Shown here in pieces: positions 53,797 through 60,636 of a stretch of 64,000 nucleotides of DNA. The stretch is from the NCBI RefSeq assembly GCF_036825875.1, contig NZ_DAISXK010000001.1, forward strand, positions 1-64,000. The letters are read 5' to 3'. The translations under genes were made by a program, and so were the position numbers. A model generated the notes under the pieces. That model saw nothing but the letters and a program-made list of their open reading frames with translations, was not told the DNA's origin and did no database searches. Every line of letters starts with the position of its first letter. The first letter of the stretch is position 1. Origin of the DNA: Paucihalobacter sp036825875. GTDB taxonomy: Bacteria; Bacteroidota; Bacteroidia; Flavobacteriales; Flavobacteriaceae.

Positions 53797-53828
53797 TTGG
53801 TATTCCAAAAATATTGTTGTTATATTTG
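53797..53828 (+). promoter_or_regulatory. Full Bacteroidota promoter of the sigma-factor gene
   Basis: TTG at 53797-53799 and TATATTTG at 53821-53828 with 21 bases between. It gives a leader of about 80 bases, which is long compared with neighbouring genes. Confidence 0.65.
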
Positions 53829-53888
53829 AACTCAATTCTAATAAAGCAAGTGCCTATATTATAAAATTACTTTAAACTATTAACCCCA

Positions 53889-53907
53889 AACAAAACGAAG
53901 TTTTGTT
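53889..53907. promoter_or_regulatory. Perfect inverted repeat in the sigma-factor leader
   Basis: AACAAAAC and GTTTTGTT (8-base arms, GAA between) lie 9 bases before the sigma-factor ATG. It could be an operator or an RNA hairpin covering the start region. Confidence 0.5.
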
Positions 53908-53916
53908 CTTAAAGTA

Positions 53917-54507
53917 ATGATTATGAGACAGGAGCTTAACACTGATTCAGTTTTAGTGCGTAATTACATCGAAGGAGATGAGCACGCACTATCTACCTTA
54001 GTCTACAGACACAAACAGAAAATTTACAGTTTTATTTACTCAAAAGTATTAGACAGAGATGTTACTGAAGATATTTTTCAGGACACTTTTATAAAAGTAA
54101 TTCGTACTTTAAAGTTGGGTAAATATAACGAGGAAGGAAAGTTTCTACCTTGGGTTATGCGTATTGCGCATAATTTGGTAATTGACTATTTCCGTAAAAA
54201 TAACCGCATGCCTAAATTCGACAACTCAGGTGAGTTTAGTATTTTTTCGGTATTAGGCGATTCTACCTTGAACGCAGAGAAACGAATGATTAAAGATCAA
54301 ATAGATTCAGACGTGCGTCGTTTAATTGATGAACTTCCCGAAGACCAGCGCGATGTATTGGTAATGCGCATGTACAACGATATGAGTTTTAAAGAAATAT
54401 CCGAACGTACGGGCGTAAGTATTAATACAGCATTGGGAAGAATGCGTTATGCTCTTATTAATTTAAGAAAGGTAATCGAGCAAAATAATATCATTTTAAC
54501 AAATTGA
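53917..54507 (+). CDS. RNA polymerase ECF-type sigma factor
   Basis: A 196-residue sigma-70-family factor with regions 2 and 4 only. Region 2 runs from YIEGDEHALSTLVYRHKQKIYSFIYSKVLDRDVTEDIFQDTF to WVMRIAHNLVIDYFRK. Region 4 has ELPEDQRDVLVMRMYNDMSFKEISERTGVSINTALGRMRYALI, the -35-binding helix-turn-helix. The ATG at 53917 or 53923 could be used. No anti-sigma with a membrane helix follows; instead a 51-residue gene does. The divergent neighbour is uvrA, but regulation of uvrA by it is unproven. Confidence 0.92.
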   Translation: MIMRQELNTDSVLVRNYIEGDEHALSTLVYRHKQKIYSFIYSKVLDRDVTEDIFQDTFIKVIRTLKLGKYNEEGKFLPWVMRIAHNLVIDYFRKNNRMPKFDNSGEFSIFSVLGDSTLNAEKRMIKDQIDSDVRRLIDELPEDQRDVLVMRMYNDMSFKEISERTGVSINTALGRMRYALINLRKVIEQNNIILTN

Positions 54508-54558
54508 TATAATAATATTAGTTTTGTTGCGTTTTAATTTTATCTAACCCGATAAATT

Positions 54559-54714
54559 ATGAAAATGGCAAAACTTTACTCTCAAGAAAAACCTCAAAAT
54601 CAAATTGATGACCTACAACCAAAGAAGGAAACATTAGATTTCATTCTTAATTATTCAAAGGCTTTAAGTGTTATACATTGTAATAAAAAGAAGTTTGAAG
54701 CGCTTCTTAATTAA
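54559..54714 (+). CDS. 51-residue small protein downstream of the sigma factor
   Basis: ATG 54559 to TAA 54714 encodes MKMAKLYSQEKPQNQ, an acidic-basic linker, and a C-terminal amphipathic helix (KETLDFILNYSKALSVIHCN) ending FEALLN. It begins 51 bases after the sigma-factor stop and ends just before a strong terminator, so it is the last gene of that transcript. I recall near-identical small proteins behind this sigma factor in other flavobacteria, which supports it as real. No domain recognised. A role as sigma-factor partner is possible. Confidence 0.75.
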   Translation: MKMAKLYSQEKPQNQIDDLQPKKETLDFILNYSKALSVIHCNKKKFEALLN

Positions 54715-54720
54715 TTGAAG

Positions 54721-54752
54721 AAAATCCTGATTGAAAAATCAGGATTTTTTTA
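54721..54752. terminator. Terminator shared by the sigma operon and nth
   Basis: AAAATCCTGATT (54721-54732) and exact complement (54737-54748) with loop GAAA, followed by T residues and preceded by A residues. It contains the nth stop codon at 54739-54741. Confidence 0.85.
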
Positions 54753-55398
54753 TTTTATAATACTGGTCTAACACCGATTTACGACCAATGGTCTTGGTAA
54801 TGATATCTTTATCTAAATCCCATCCACGCGCTGGTGAATATTGTCGACCATACCAAATAATTTGAAGGTGTAAATCATTCCACAAGGCTTCCGGAAATAA
54901 ACGCTTGGCATCTTTTTCGGTTTGTACCACGTTTTTACCATTGCTGAAATTCCAACGATACATCAGTCTATGAATATGCGTGTCTACTGGAAATGCTGGA
55001 ATTCCAAAGGCTTGAGACATGACTACCGCTGCCGTTTTATGGCCAACCGCAGGCAGGGCTTCTAAAGCTTCATAGGTTTGTGGCACCTCACCACCGTACT
55101 TGTCAATCAAGATTTTGGAAAGCCCATAAATGCCTTTGCTTTTCATTGGCGATAAACCAACTGGTCGTATAATCGCTCTAATCTCTTCAACGCTTAACTT
55201 TACCATATCATAAGGATTGTTGGCACGTTCAAATAATAAAGGCGTGATTTGATTGACGCGCACATCGGTACTTTGTGCTGAAAGTAGCACTGCAATTAAT
55301 AAAGTGTAAGGATCTTTATGGTCTAAAGGAATTGGGATTTCAGGGTATAAGTCATTTAACGTATTTATAACAAATTCAACCTTTTCTCGCTTGGTCAT
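54739..55398 (-). CDS. nth: Endonuclease III lacking the iron-sulfur cysteines
   Basis: A 219-residue DNA glycosylase/AP lyase of base excision repair. The helix-hairpin-helix with catalytic lysine is LPAVGHKTAAVV and the catalytic Asp is in FPVDTHIHRLMYRW. E. coli Nth ends in a C-x6-C-x2-C-x5-C cluster loop; here the C-terminal part (IIWYGRQYSPARGWDLDKDIITKTIG) has no cysteine, so the 4Fe-4S cluster is absent. The start is ATG 55398 (MTKREKVEF); a longer start at 55422 is less likely. Ends inside the shared terminator. Confidence 0.9.
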   Translation of the reverse strand: MTKREKVEFVINTLNDLYPEIPIPLDHKDPYTLLIAVLLSAQSTDVRVNQITPLLFERANNPYDMVKLSVEEIRAIIRPVGLSPMKSKGIYGLSKILIDKYGGEVPQTYEALEALPAVGHKTAAVVMSQAFGIPAFPVDTHIHRLMYRWNFSNGKNVVQTEKDAKRLFPEALWNDLHLQIIWYGRQYSPARGWDLDKDIITKTIGRKSVLDQYYKIKKS

Positions 55399-55434
55399 AT
55401 ATCGTAATTTTACAAAAATCAAAGTTAAAGAATT

Positions 55435-55884
55435 ATGACCAATTTAAAAGCAGGAGATAAGGCACCAAATTTTAGTACTTTTAATCAGGATGGAAAAACA
55501 GTTTCCTTAAGTGATTTCAAAGGGAAGAAATTAGTCTTATTTTTCTACCCAAAAGCCAGTACGCCTGGTTGTACAGCTGAAGCGTGCAATTTAAGTGACA
55601 ATTACCAAAAGTTTAAAGACAATGGTTATGCTATTTTAGGCGCTAGTGCCGATAGCCAAAAACGTCAAGCTAGTTTTAAAGAGAAATATGGCTTTCCATA
55701 CGATTTATTGGCAGACGAAGATTTATCAGTTATCAATGCTTTCGGTGTATGGGGACCTAAAAAGTTTATGGGTAAGGAATACGACGGTATTCACAGAACC
55801 ACTTTTGTCATTGACGAAAATGGTGTAATCGAATCCGTTATTGATAAAGTAAAAACTAAAGAACACGCGAGTCAGATTTTATAA
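55435..55884 (+). CDS. bcp: Thioredoxin-dependent peroxiredoxin (BCP)
   Basis: A 149-residue peroxiredoxin. The peroxidatic Cys46 is in STPGCTAEAC, and Cys51 five residues later is the resolving cysteine of the atypical 2-Cys BCP group. The late Arg region HRTTFVIDENG is present. It reduces hydroperoxides with thioredoxin. It is divergent from nth with 36 bases between the start codons, so their promoters overlap. Confidence 0.93.
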   Translation: MTNLKAGDKAPNFSTFNQDGKTVSLSDFKGKKLVLFFYPKASTPGCTAEACNLSDNYQKFKDNGYAILGASADSQKRQASFKEKYGFPYDLLADEDLSVINAFGVWGPKKFMGKEYDGIHRTTFVIDENGVIESVIDKVKTKEHASQIL

Positions 55885-55903
55885 TCGGAACTAAACCAAA
55901 TAA

Positions 55904-55940
55904 AAAAGCACGATTTAAATTATTAAGTCGTGCTTTTGAT
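55904..55940. terminator. Terminator between bcp and the convergent unknown gene
   Basis: AAAAGCACGA pairs with TCGTGCTTTT (55928-55937). Further pairing of TTAA inside lengthens the stem. A and T flanks make it bidirectional. Confidence 0.8.
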
Positions 55941-55960
55941 TTTATGTAGGGTTTGTTTAT

Positions 55961-57436
55961 TTAGCTATCGTGCATAACCTCTTCGGCTTCATAACCAAAC
56001 AAAGACTTTTCTTTTATAAGATTAGCAACACCTTCAGGCATCATAGCTTCCCAACCTGTTTCGCCTGCAGAAATCATTCTTAAAACTTCTCTGGAAAAGA
56101 CTTTCAGATTTTTTTCGTCATATTCTGTTATATCTACCACCTTACCGTTATATTTAAAGAATTTGTACAATTCTTTCATCCGTGGGTGAACTTTTAAGTT
56201 TTCACTAGTAGTAAGGCTGCCATCCTCGTTTAGCATCGGATACAAATACACCCTTAAATCTTTAAAGAATAATTTACCGAAAGCTTCTAAAATACCACCG
56301 CTTAAATGACGGTAATATTTTTCATCAAAAATATCTACTAAATTATTGACACCCATGGTTAAACCTATACGTTCTTTGGTGTACAACGAAAAGTATTCAA
56401 CTAGCTTATAATACTCTTGAAAATTCGAAATTAGCACGGTCTGACCTAATGAACACAGCAAACGCGCTCTGTCCATAAAATCTTGTTCATCTATTTCACC
56501 TTCTGCACGCAAGTTAGACAAGGTGATTTCAAAAACAGTTTGTGTGTTTTTTTCATCTACTTTATTTTCCTTGATAAACATGTCGTAACTCTTTTTAAAC
56601 ATATCCATATTTACCTTGGTAACAGGTCTAAAACTACCTCTTAATGCGAGAATATTTTTCTTGTACAACACTGCCGCTGGTAGCACGTTATTTCCGTCTG
56701 GTGCAAACATAACCGCATCGGTCATGCCATTTTTAACCAGTTGCAAACTCATTAGTCGGTTGTCAACGTTTTTATATGCGGGTCCTGCAAAGTTAATTGT
56801 ATCAATTTCTAACTGGTCTTTATGCAGGTGGTCGTACAGATAACGCAGTAATTTACGAGGAGTGTTGTGTTTATAAAAAGCACTGTATATTAAATTAGTA
56901 CCGAGAATACCTAGTGTTTCCTGCTGTAAACGTGCATCATGTTCTTTAAATCTAACGTGCAACACAATTTCATTGTAAGCCTGATCAGGCTCTAATTGGT
57001 ACTTGATACCAACCCAACCATGTCCTTTAAATTTCTTTGCGAAATCTATGGTGGCTACGGTGTTGGCATACGAAAAAAATATTCTATTAGGGTTTTCGGA
57101 GCGGTCAATCCGTTCTTCTATAAGTTTAATTTCGTGATTCAGCATTTTGCGCAAACGTGCCTCGGTAACGTAACGTTTGTCTTTTTCTATTCCGTAAATA
57201 GCGTCGCTAAAAGATTTATCGTAAGCAGACATAGCTTTAGCAATGGTACCAGAAGCACCACCAGCTCTAAAGAACTGTCTAACAGTTTCTTGACCAGCAC
57301 CAATTTCAGAAAAAGTACCGTAAATATTTCTGTTTAGGTTGATGCGCAATGCTTTGTCCTTAATTGAGGGAATCGTCTCAATTATTTGATCACCTTTTAT
57401 GGTGATTTCGTTGTCTTTTTGGGCCCTATCTTCCAT
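55961..57436 (-). CDS. Conserved soluble Bacteroidota protein of unknown function
   Basis: A 491-residue protein with no signal peptide and no membrane segment. I recall close homologues across Bacteroidota carrying conflicting labels such as TonB-dependent receptor or nicotinate-nucleotide adenylyltransferase. Neither fits: no plug, no barrel and no HxGH nucleotidyltransferase motif is present. The well-conserved-looking stretches are SEIGAGQETVRQFFRAGGASGTIAKAMSAYDK near residue 42, NPNRIFFSYANTVATIDFA near 116, and YYRHLSGGILEAFGKLFFKDLRVYLYP near 385. It looks like an enzyme. Its start is divergent from a PhnP-like hydrolase. Confidence 0.75.
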   Translation of the reverse strand: MEDRAQKDNEITIKGDQIIETIPSIKDKALRINLNRNIYGTFSEIGAGQETVRQFFRAGGASGTIAKAMSAYDKSFSDAIYGIEKDKRYVTEARLRKMLNHEIKLIEERIDRSENPNRIFFSYANTVATIDFAKKFKGHGWVGIKYQLEPDQAYNEIVLHVRFKEHDARLQQETLGILGTNLIYSAFYKHNTPRKLLRYLYDHLHKDQLEIDTINFAGPAYKNVDNRLMSLQLVKNGMTDAVMFAPDGNNVLPAAVLYKKNILALRGSFRPVTKVNMDMFKKSYDMFIKENKVDEKNTQTVFEITLSNLRAEGEIDEQDFMDRARLLCSLGQTVLISNFQEYYKLVEYFSLYTKERIGLTMGVNNLVDIFDEKYYRHLSGGILEAFGKLFFKDLRVYLYPMLNEDGSLTTSENLKVHPRMKELYKFFKYNGKVVDITEYDEKNLKVFSREVLRMISAGETGWEAMMPEGVANLIKEKSLFGYEAEEVMHDS

Positions 57437-57480
57437 GCTACAAAGATATCAAATAAACCACGCATTCAAAATAATAAAGT

Positions 57481-57488
57481 TATTTTTG
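57481..57488 (+). promoter_or_regulatory. Bacteroidota -7 box upstream of the MBL hydrolase
   Basis: TATTTTTG fits TAnnTTTG and ends 16 bases before the TTG start at 57505, which supports that start codon. Confidence 0.5.
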
Positions 57489-57504
57489 CACAAACTTAAC
57501 AGCA

Positions 57505-58269
57505 TTGAAAGTAACATTTTTAGGCACTGGAACTTCACAGGGTGTACCTGTTATTGGAAGCACGCATCCAGTTTGTTTAAGCAGAAATCCAAAGGATAAA
57601 CGATTGCGCGTTTCTGTTTTGATTGAATGGGATCACTACAGTTATGTAGTAGATTGTGGCCCAGACTTTAGGCAGCAAATGTTAAACAGCGCTTGTGCTA
57701 AAATAGACGGCATTGTTTTTACCCATGAACACGCCGATCATACCGCGGGATTAGACGACATCAGGCCATTTAACTACCGTCAAGGCGCTTTGCCGATTTA
57801 CGCACATTCCCGAGTTTTACAACAATTGGAGCAACGATTTGCCTATATATTTGCTACAGAAAACAGGTACCCAGGAGCACCAGCGGTTATTAAAAACAAA
57901 ATTGAAAATAACCATCCTTTTCAACTAGGAAACATAATGGTAATTCCGATAAACGGTATGCATTTTGAAATGCAAGTTTTTGGCTTTAGATTTAATGATT
58001 TTGCCTACCTCACCGATATGAAAACGGTTGAACTTAGAGAAATCGAAAAAATAAAAAACGTAAAGGTATTGGTGATTAATGCCTTAAGAGAAGAATCGCA
58101 TATGTCGCATTTCAACTTAAGCGAGGCTTTAGAGTTTATAAAATTAGTAAACCCAGAACGCGCCTATTTAACCCATATTAGCCATTTACTTGGTTTTCAT
58201 GATGAGGTACAAGAAAAATTACCGAAAAACGTTTTTTTAGCCTACGATAATTTACAAATAAACGTATAA
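57505..58269 (+). CDS. MBL-fold hydrolase, PhnP-like
   Basis: A 254-residue metallo-beta-lactamase-fold protein. The metal motif THEHADHTAG has His74, His76, Asp78 and His79. The start GTGTSQGVPVIG and the SRNPKDKRLRVSVLIEW region match PhnP, the cyclic-phosphate phosphodiesterase, although no phosphonate genes are nearby. It must start at TTG 57505, since KVTFLGTGTSQG is where this family normally begins and no ATG is available. Acts on a cyclic nucleotide or phosphodiester by family; substrate unproven. Confidence 0.88.
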   Translation: MKVTFLGTGTSQGVPVIGSTHPVCLSRNPKDKRLRVSVLIEWDHYSYVVDCGPDFRQQMLNSACAKIDGIVFTHEHADHTAGLDDIRPFNYRQGALPIYAHSRVLQQLEQRFAYIFATENRYPGAPAVIKNKIENNHPFQLGNIMVIPINGMHFEMQVFGFRFNDFAYLTDMKTVELREIEKIKNVKVLVINALREESHMSHFNLSEALEFIKLVNPERAYLTHISHLLGFHDEVQEKLPKNVFLAYDNLQINV

Positions 58270-58292
58270 TTTTTGAATTAAAAGAAACTGCT

Positions 58293-58799
58293 ATGAAAAG
58301 TAGAATATTTATGTACCTTTTTATTTTCGCCATATTGTTGGTCATCTTCCAGTATGCGAATGCTAAAAACATATTAGAAAGTTACCGTATTAAAACCGAA
58401 AAGAAAGAAGCCCAAGTTGAAAAACTAAAAGACTCTGTTCAGAAATTATTCGACCGCAACTACGATTTATCTCTGTTCACCATTACCAATAACGATGATG
58501 CCTTATCTTATTTTGAGGATACAGATTTAAACCGCGATAACATTGAAGCGATGGTTATGGATGCCTTGTACAACACCAATACCTATACAGGTGATGAGCA
58601 TCCGTTGGTGCCGTATATGTCTATGACCGATACTAAAATGATTATCAATCAGGCACGTGTGGTCAACCACAAATGGGTCTTGGCAAACTTTACCGATGGT
58701 AAGTTTTGGGGCGAGTTGTTTTTAAGCTATGAATTTCAAGGAGAAACCGTACTTTTTAAAGTTGAGAATTATTTGTTATACACCAATTCTGGCTATTAG
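58293..58799 (+). CDS. Membrane-anchored protein of unknown function
   Basis: A 168-residue protein with one N-terminal hydrophobic helix (about 5-21, IFMYLFIFAILLVIFQYA). A short coiled coil follows (28-55, RIKTEKKEAQVEKLKDSVQKL), then a soluble C-terminal domain with HPLVPYMSMTDTKMIINQARVVNHKWVLANFTDGKFWGE. I recall flavobacterial homologues named hydrolase without evidence; no catalytic motif is seen. It follows the MBL gene by 23 bases in the same direction. Its stop overlaps that of the convergent hydrolase by 4 bases. Confidence 0.7.
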   Translation: MKSRIFMYLFIFAILLVIFQYANAKNILESYRIKTEKKEAQVEKLKDSVQKLFDRNYDLSLFTITNNDDALSYFEDTDLNRDNIEAMVMDALYNTNTYTGDEHPLVPYMSMTDTKMIINQARVVNHKWVLANFTDGKFWGELFLSYEFQGETVLFKVENYLLYTNSGY

Positions 58800-59449
58800 G
58801 TATGCTTTTCTAACCAAGTTTTAAAGTCAAAGAAGTTGGAAGGGGCTACACCATGTCCTACGGGATATTCTTTATAAACATGATTTATTTTTAAAGCTTC
58901 TAAAAACGGCACTGTTTTACGAGCCCATTCTACAGGAATTACCTGATCGGCACTACCATGAGAACAAAATATATTGAGTTTGGCGTAGTTTTTAGCTGTA
59001 AAATCTTCAGCAATAATACCAGTATTTATATAACCGCTTAAAGCAACGACATTTTTTATTTTTTCAGGGTAGGTGAGTGCCACTGCCAAACTTAATATGG
59101 TACCTTGGCTAAACCCTATCAAGGTAACGTTGTTAGCATCGGCATCATAAGCTTCAACTGCTTCATCAATGCATTTGGCGATTAGGTCACGCGCCACTTT
59201 GGCTTGTTCATCATCGCTCCATTTTCCCTGCTCGTTATCAAAATTAATCTCATACCAAGCATTGCCAAACGGTGGCATAGATAAGGGTGCGCGTAAGGAT
59301 ACAATGCAGTAGTTGTCATTTAATTCGGTGGCAAAACTGAAGAGGTCATTTTCATCGCTGCCATAACCGTGACATAAGATTACCAATGGCGCTTTTCTAG
59401 CCATTTTTGAAGGTCTTACTACGTGTTCTAAACTAAGTGTTTTTGCCAT
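58796..59449 (-). CDS. Alpha/beta hydrolase, phospholipase/carboxylesterase family
   Basis: A 217-residue serine hydrolase. HGYGSDENDLFSFATEL gives the oxyanion region, GFSQGTILSLAVALTYP the nucleophile elbow, HGSADQVIPVEWAR the catalytic Asp and YPVGHGVAPSNFFDFKTWL the His. This order matches the YpfH/carboxylesterase group. It is distinct from the hydrolase at 2850-3488. One base separates it from the upstream membrane-protein gene, so they form an operon. Confidence 0.88.
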   Translation of the reverse strand: MAKTLSLEHVVRPSKMARKAPLVILCHGYGSDENDLFSFATELNDNYCIVSLRAPLSMPPFGNAWYEINFDNEQGKWSDDEQAKVARDLIAKCIDEAVEAYDADANNVTLIGFSQGTILSLAVALTYPEKIKNVVALSGYINTGIIAEDFTAKNYAKLNIFCSHGSADQVIPVEWARKTVPFLEALKINHVYKEYPVGHGVAPSNFFDFKTWLEKHT

Positions 59450-59450
59450 A

Positions 59451-59780
59451 TTATTTTAAACTTTTAAACCAATCTTGAAAGATGGGACCCAAATAGGGAA
59501 TGAGTTGGTATTTACCGTTGATAGCGCCCAATAAACTATGCACCCAAGCCGCAAAAGTGATGAAGTATAAAATGGTTCCAAAAATGGAATCAACATACTT
59601 TTCACAAATATTGGAAAAGGCTACCATTATGATAAGTCCAATCATTTGCCTGGCATGAAAAAACACAAACGGATTGCGCTTCTCTATATTAAGACTCACG
59701 GCAATGAGTAAACCGAAAATCGTAAAGTAATTGACGATGGCTAAGGTTTTACCTTCTTTAATAATGGTGTTTTGAGTCAT
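59451..59780 (-). CDS. Small membrane protein (DUF4870-like)
   Basis: A 109-residue protein with three hydrophobic segments (about 18-31, 45-60, 66-88). NYFTIFGLLIAVSLNIEKRNPFVFFHARQMIGL resembles the Tic20/DUF4870 (import component) pattern, in which FHARQ is conserved. The next gene starts one base after its stop. Function unknown. Confidence 0.72.
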   Translation of the reverse strand: MTQNTIIKEGKTLAIVNYFTIFGLLIAVSLNIEKRNPFVFFHARQMIGLIIMVAFSNICEKYVDSIFGTILYFITFAAWVHSLLGAINGKYQLIPYLGPIFQDWFKSLK

Positions 59781-59882
59781 TTATCAATATCTTTTTGAAT
59801 CATTTAAGAGCAATATCCGTAATAACATTTTAATTAATTAAAGCTATAAGATGGATGAATTTATTGAATAATCTACTTCGAT

Positions 59883-60254
59883 TTATTTCTTTACAAGGTC
59901 GTAATTAATTACTAAAACTGAAGCTGAAATATCTAATAAACGCTCCAGTTCTCTTATCATATCCACGGTTAATTTTTTTTTGCGATTTAATATTTCCGAA
60001 ACACGGCTTTTGCCTCCAATAATTCCGATTAAATCCTTCTGCCGTAGGTTAAGCTCTTCCATTCGTATTTTAATGGCTTCAATTGGATCTGGAGCCTCAA
60101 TGGGATAGTGCTCATTTTCATAATTTTCAATAAGCATAGACAAGATTTCGGCCTCGTCTCCTAGTTTACTTTCAGATGGCGCATCAAAAATTACATGTAA
60201 TCGTTGTAGTGCATTTTGATAATCTTTTTCCGATTTAATAGGCTTCAAATTCAT
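59883..60254 (-). CDS. higA: HigA-type antitoxin with HTH domain
   Basis: A 123-residue antitoxin. The N-terminal half (MNLKPIKSEKDYQNALQRL ... EILSMLIENYE) is the HigA-type toxin-binding part. The C-terminal XRE helix-turn-helix is MEELNLRQKDLIGIIGGKSRVSEILNRKKKLT. It neutralises HigB and probably represses the operon at the palindrome upstream of higB. The toxin gene precedes it by 10 bases, the reverse order that is typical of higBA. Confidence 0.9.
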   Translation of the reverse strand: MNLKPIKSEKDYQNALQRLHVIFDAPSESKLGDEAEILSMLIENYENEHYPIEAPDPIEAIKIRMEELNLRQKDLIGIIGGKSRVSEILNRKKKLTVDMIRELERLLDISASVLVINYDLVKK

Positions 60255-60264
60255 ATTTATTTAA

Positions 60265-60561
60265 TTAAATTTTGTTGGCGTCAATGTTGTCATATGCAGC
60301 ATGCGTGCCAATGAAACGAATAAACGCCCACTGTCTTTCATAATTAAACCTGACTACAAGACGGTATGAATTTCCTTTAATGTTAAAAACTACCCGACTA
60401 TTTTTAAGGATACTTGCACCGTTATATGTTTGTTTGATATCGTTTGGATTATGCCATTTCGAACTTCTAGCAATGTCATACCAAGTTTTAAGATATTGTT
60501 CCGAATCAGGATGTAATCTCCAAAAATCAACCAACGTTTTTTTTGCAATAATCCGTTTCAT
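60265..60561 (-). CDS. higB: HigB-type mRNA interferase toxin
   Basis: A 98-residue RelE/ParE-fold toxin. I start it at ATG 60561 (MKRIIAKKTLVDFWRLHPDSE); an upstream start would run through the promoter box. Hallmarks are DIARSSKWHNPNDIKQTYNGASIL, then NRLV-type strand NSYRLVVRFNYERQWAFIRFIGTHAAYDN with the His-Ala-x-Tyr end seen in HigB. It cuts ribosome-bound mRNA when free of HigA. Confidence 0.9.
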   Translation of the reverse strand: MKRIIAKKTLVDFWRLHPDSEQYLKTWYDIARSSKWHNPNDIKQTYNGASILKNSRVVFNIKGNSYRLVVRFNYERQWAFIRFIGTHAAYDNIDANKI

Positions 60562-60577
60562 TAGCCAAATTATGTCA

Positions 60578-60614
60578 CAAAAGTAGCAAATAGTTCTCAA
60601 AATAAGAACTATTT
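60578..60614 (-). promoter_or_regulatory. higBA promoter with palindromic operator
   Basis: On the minus strand TACTTTTG (60585-60578) fits TAnnTTTG and precedes the higB ATG by 16 bases. Just upstream lies a perfect inverted repeat with 10-base arms AAATAGTTCT (60588-60597) and AGAACTATTT (60605-60614) and a 7-base spacer. This is the expected binding site for a HigA dimer. Confidence 0.75.
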
Positions 60615-60636
60615 AATTAAATTTAATATTTTGCTT

